Shown: positions 62,803-62,807 of the stretch, piece after piece
Layout of the letters: every line of letters starts with the position of its first letter
How positions within the stretch are numbered: position 1 is the first letter of the stretch
Virus record (IMG/VR): IMGVR_UViG_3300023184_000122
Span: 1-62,807 of that record
Source: a virus
Reading direction: 5' to 3' (one strand)
Length of the DNA: 62,807 nt
Position numbers and translations under genes: made by a program
Notes under the pieces: model-generated
The model's input: only the letters and a program-made list of their open reading frames with translations
Database searches by the model: none
What the model was told of the DNA's origin: nothing

Positions 62803-62807
62803 ATGAG
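62803..62807 (+). CDS. Start of a gene cut by the window end
   Basis: AAGGAG (62792-62797) precedes an ATG five bases later, at 62803. Only the start codon and the next two bases are visible, so nothing can be said about the product. TATAAT at 62755-62760 may be its promoter's -10 box. Confidence 0.5.

Noticed and set aside
62759-62806. 15-codon frame starting ATGACCAATACAG
   Set aside because: Too short and without a ribosome site, though its stop overlaps the next ATG; could be a leader peptide, not supportable.

Overview
The window is a stretch of a tailed double-stranded DNA phage genome, almost certainly a siphovirus. It carries a portal, a capsid-maturation protease, a major capsid protein, head-tail connectors, tail-assembly chaperones made by a frameshift, a long tape measure, tail-tip proteins, a DnaB-type helicase and a DnaG-type primase. 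The host is inferred to be an actinobacterium with an AT-rich genome. The evidence is a WhiB-family iron-sulfur regulator, several promoters placed so that the message would be leaderless, actinophage-style tail and protease proteins, and AT-rich DNA with AAAGGGG Shine-Dalgarno sites. Nearly every gene is on the plus strand. I saw no integrase, phage repressor, tRNA or CRISPR array, and no large terminase subunit, which presumably lies outside the window.

Region 1 (1-20.5 kb) is an accessory region of about 48 mostly small genes in short operons, each with sigma70-like promoters and many with Rho-independent terminators. Recognisable products are a WhiB regulator, a secreted subtilisin-like protease, an Api92-like protein, a MoxR-type AAA+ ATPase followed by an HExxH/VWA protein, a DUF3846-like protein, a proteasome/HslV-like Ntn hydrolase, a cysteine phosphatase, many tiny zinc-ribbon proteins, and a possible lysis group (small membrane proteins, a lysozyme-like transglycosylase and a peptidoglycan-binding protein). 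The region is threaded with a 14-base repeat, GCAAAAAGTAAAAA (13 exact copies), often combined with a second motif, AAGTTGTTT. It also has at least three promoter families, one with the motif GTCAGGAARGT placed inside the promoter.

Region 2 (20.5-41.7 kb) begins with one minus-strand gene and a 0.5-kb gene-free stretch, then runs rightward as the head module. It contains a DNA-binding protein, a DUF1360-like membrane protein, the portal, a Dps-like mini-ferritin with all ferroxidase ligands, two proteins with cysteine clusters, a 2087-residue protein ending in a HipA/PI3K-like kinase domain, a 1730-residue maturation-protease polyprotein with duplicated domains, the major capsid protein with a scaffold-like N-terminus, and a second structural protein. 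Region 3 (41.8-56.4 kb) is the tail module: major tail protein, connectors, frameshifted chaperone, tape measure, Dit-like and gp37-like tail-tip proteins, and a cysteine-rich fibre. A roughly 65-residue beta repeat recurs across three of these genes. Region 4 (56.4-62.8 kb) has small genes followed by replication genes: a metallophosphoesterase, small zinc proteins, the helicase and the primase.

The points most worth following are the dispersed repeat system and its possible regulator, the three leaderless promoters, the AAA+/VWA-metallopeptidase pair, the phage proteasome-like hydrolase, the iron-related group in the head module (Dps plus Cys-cluster proteins), the kinase on the giant head protein, and a candidate common cleavage motif shared by the head proteins.
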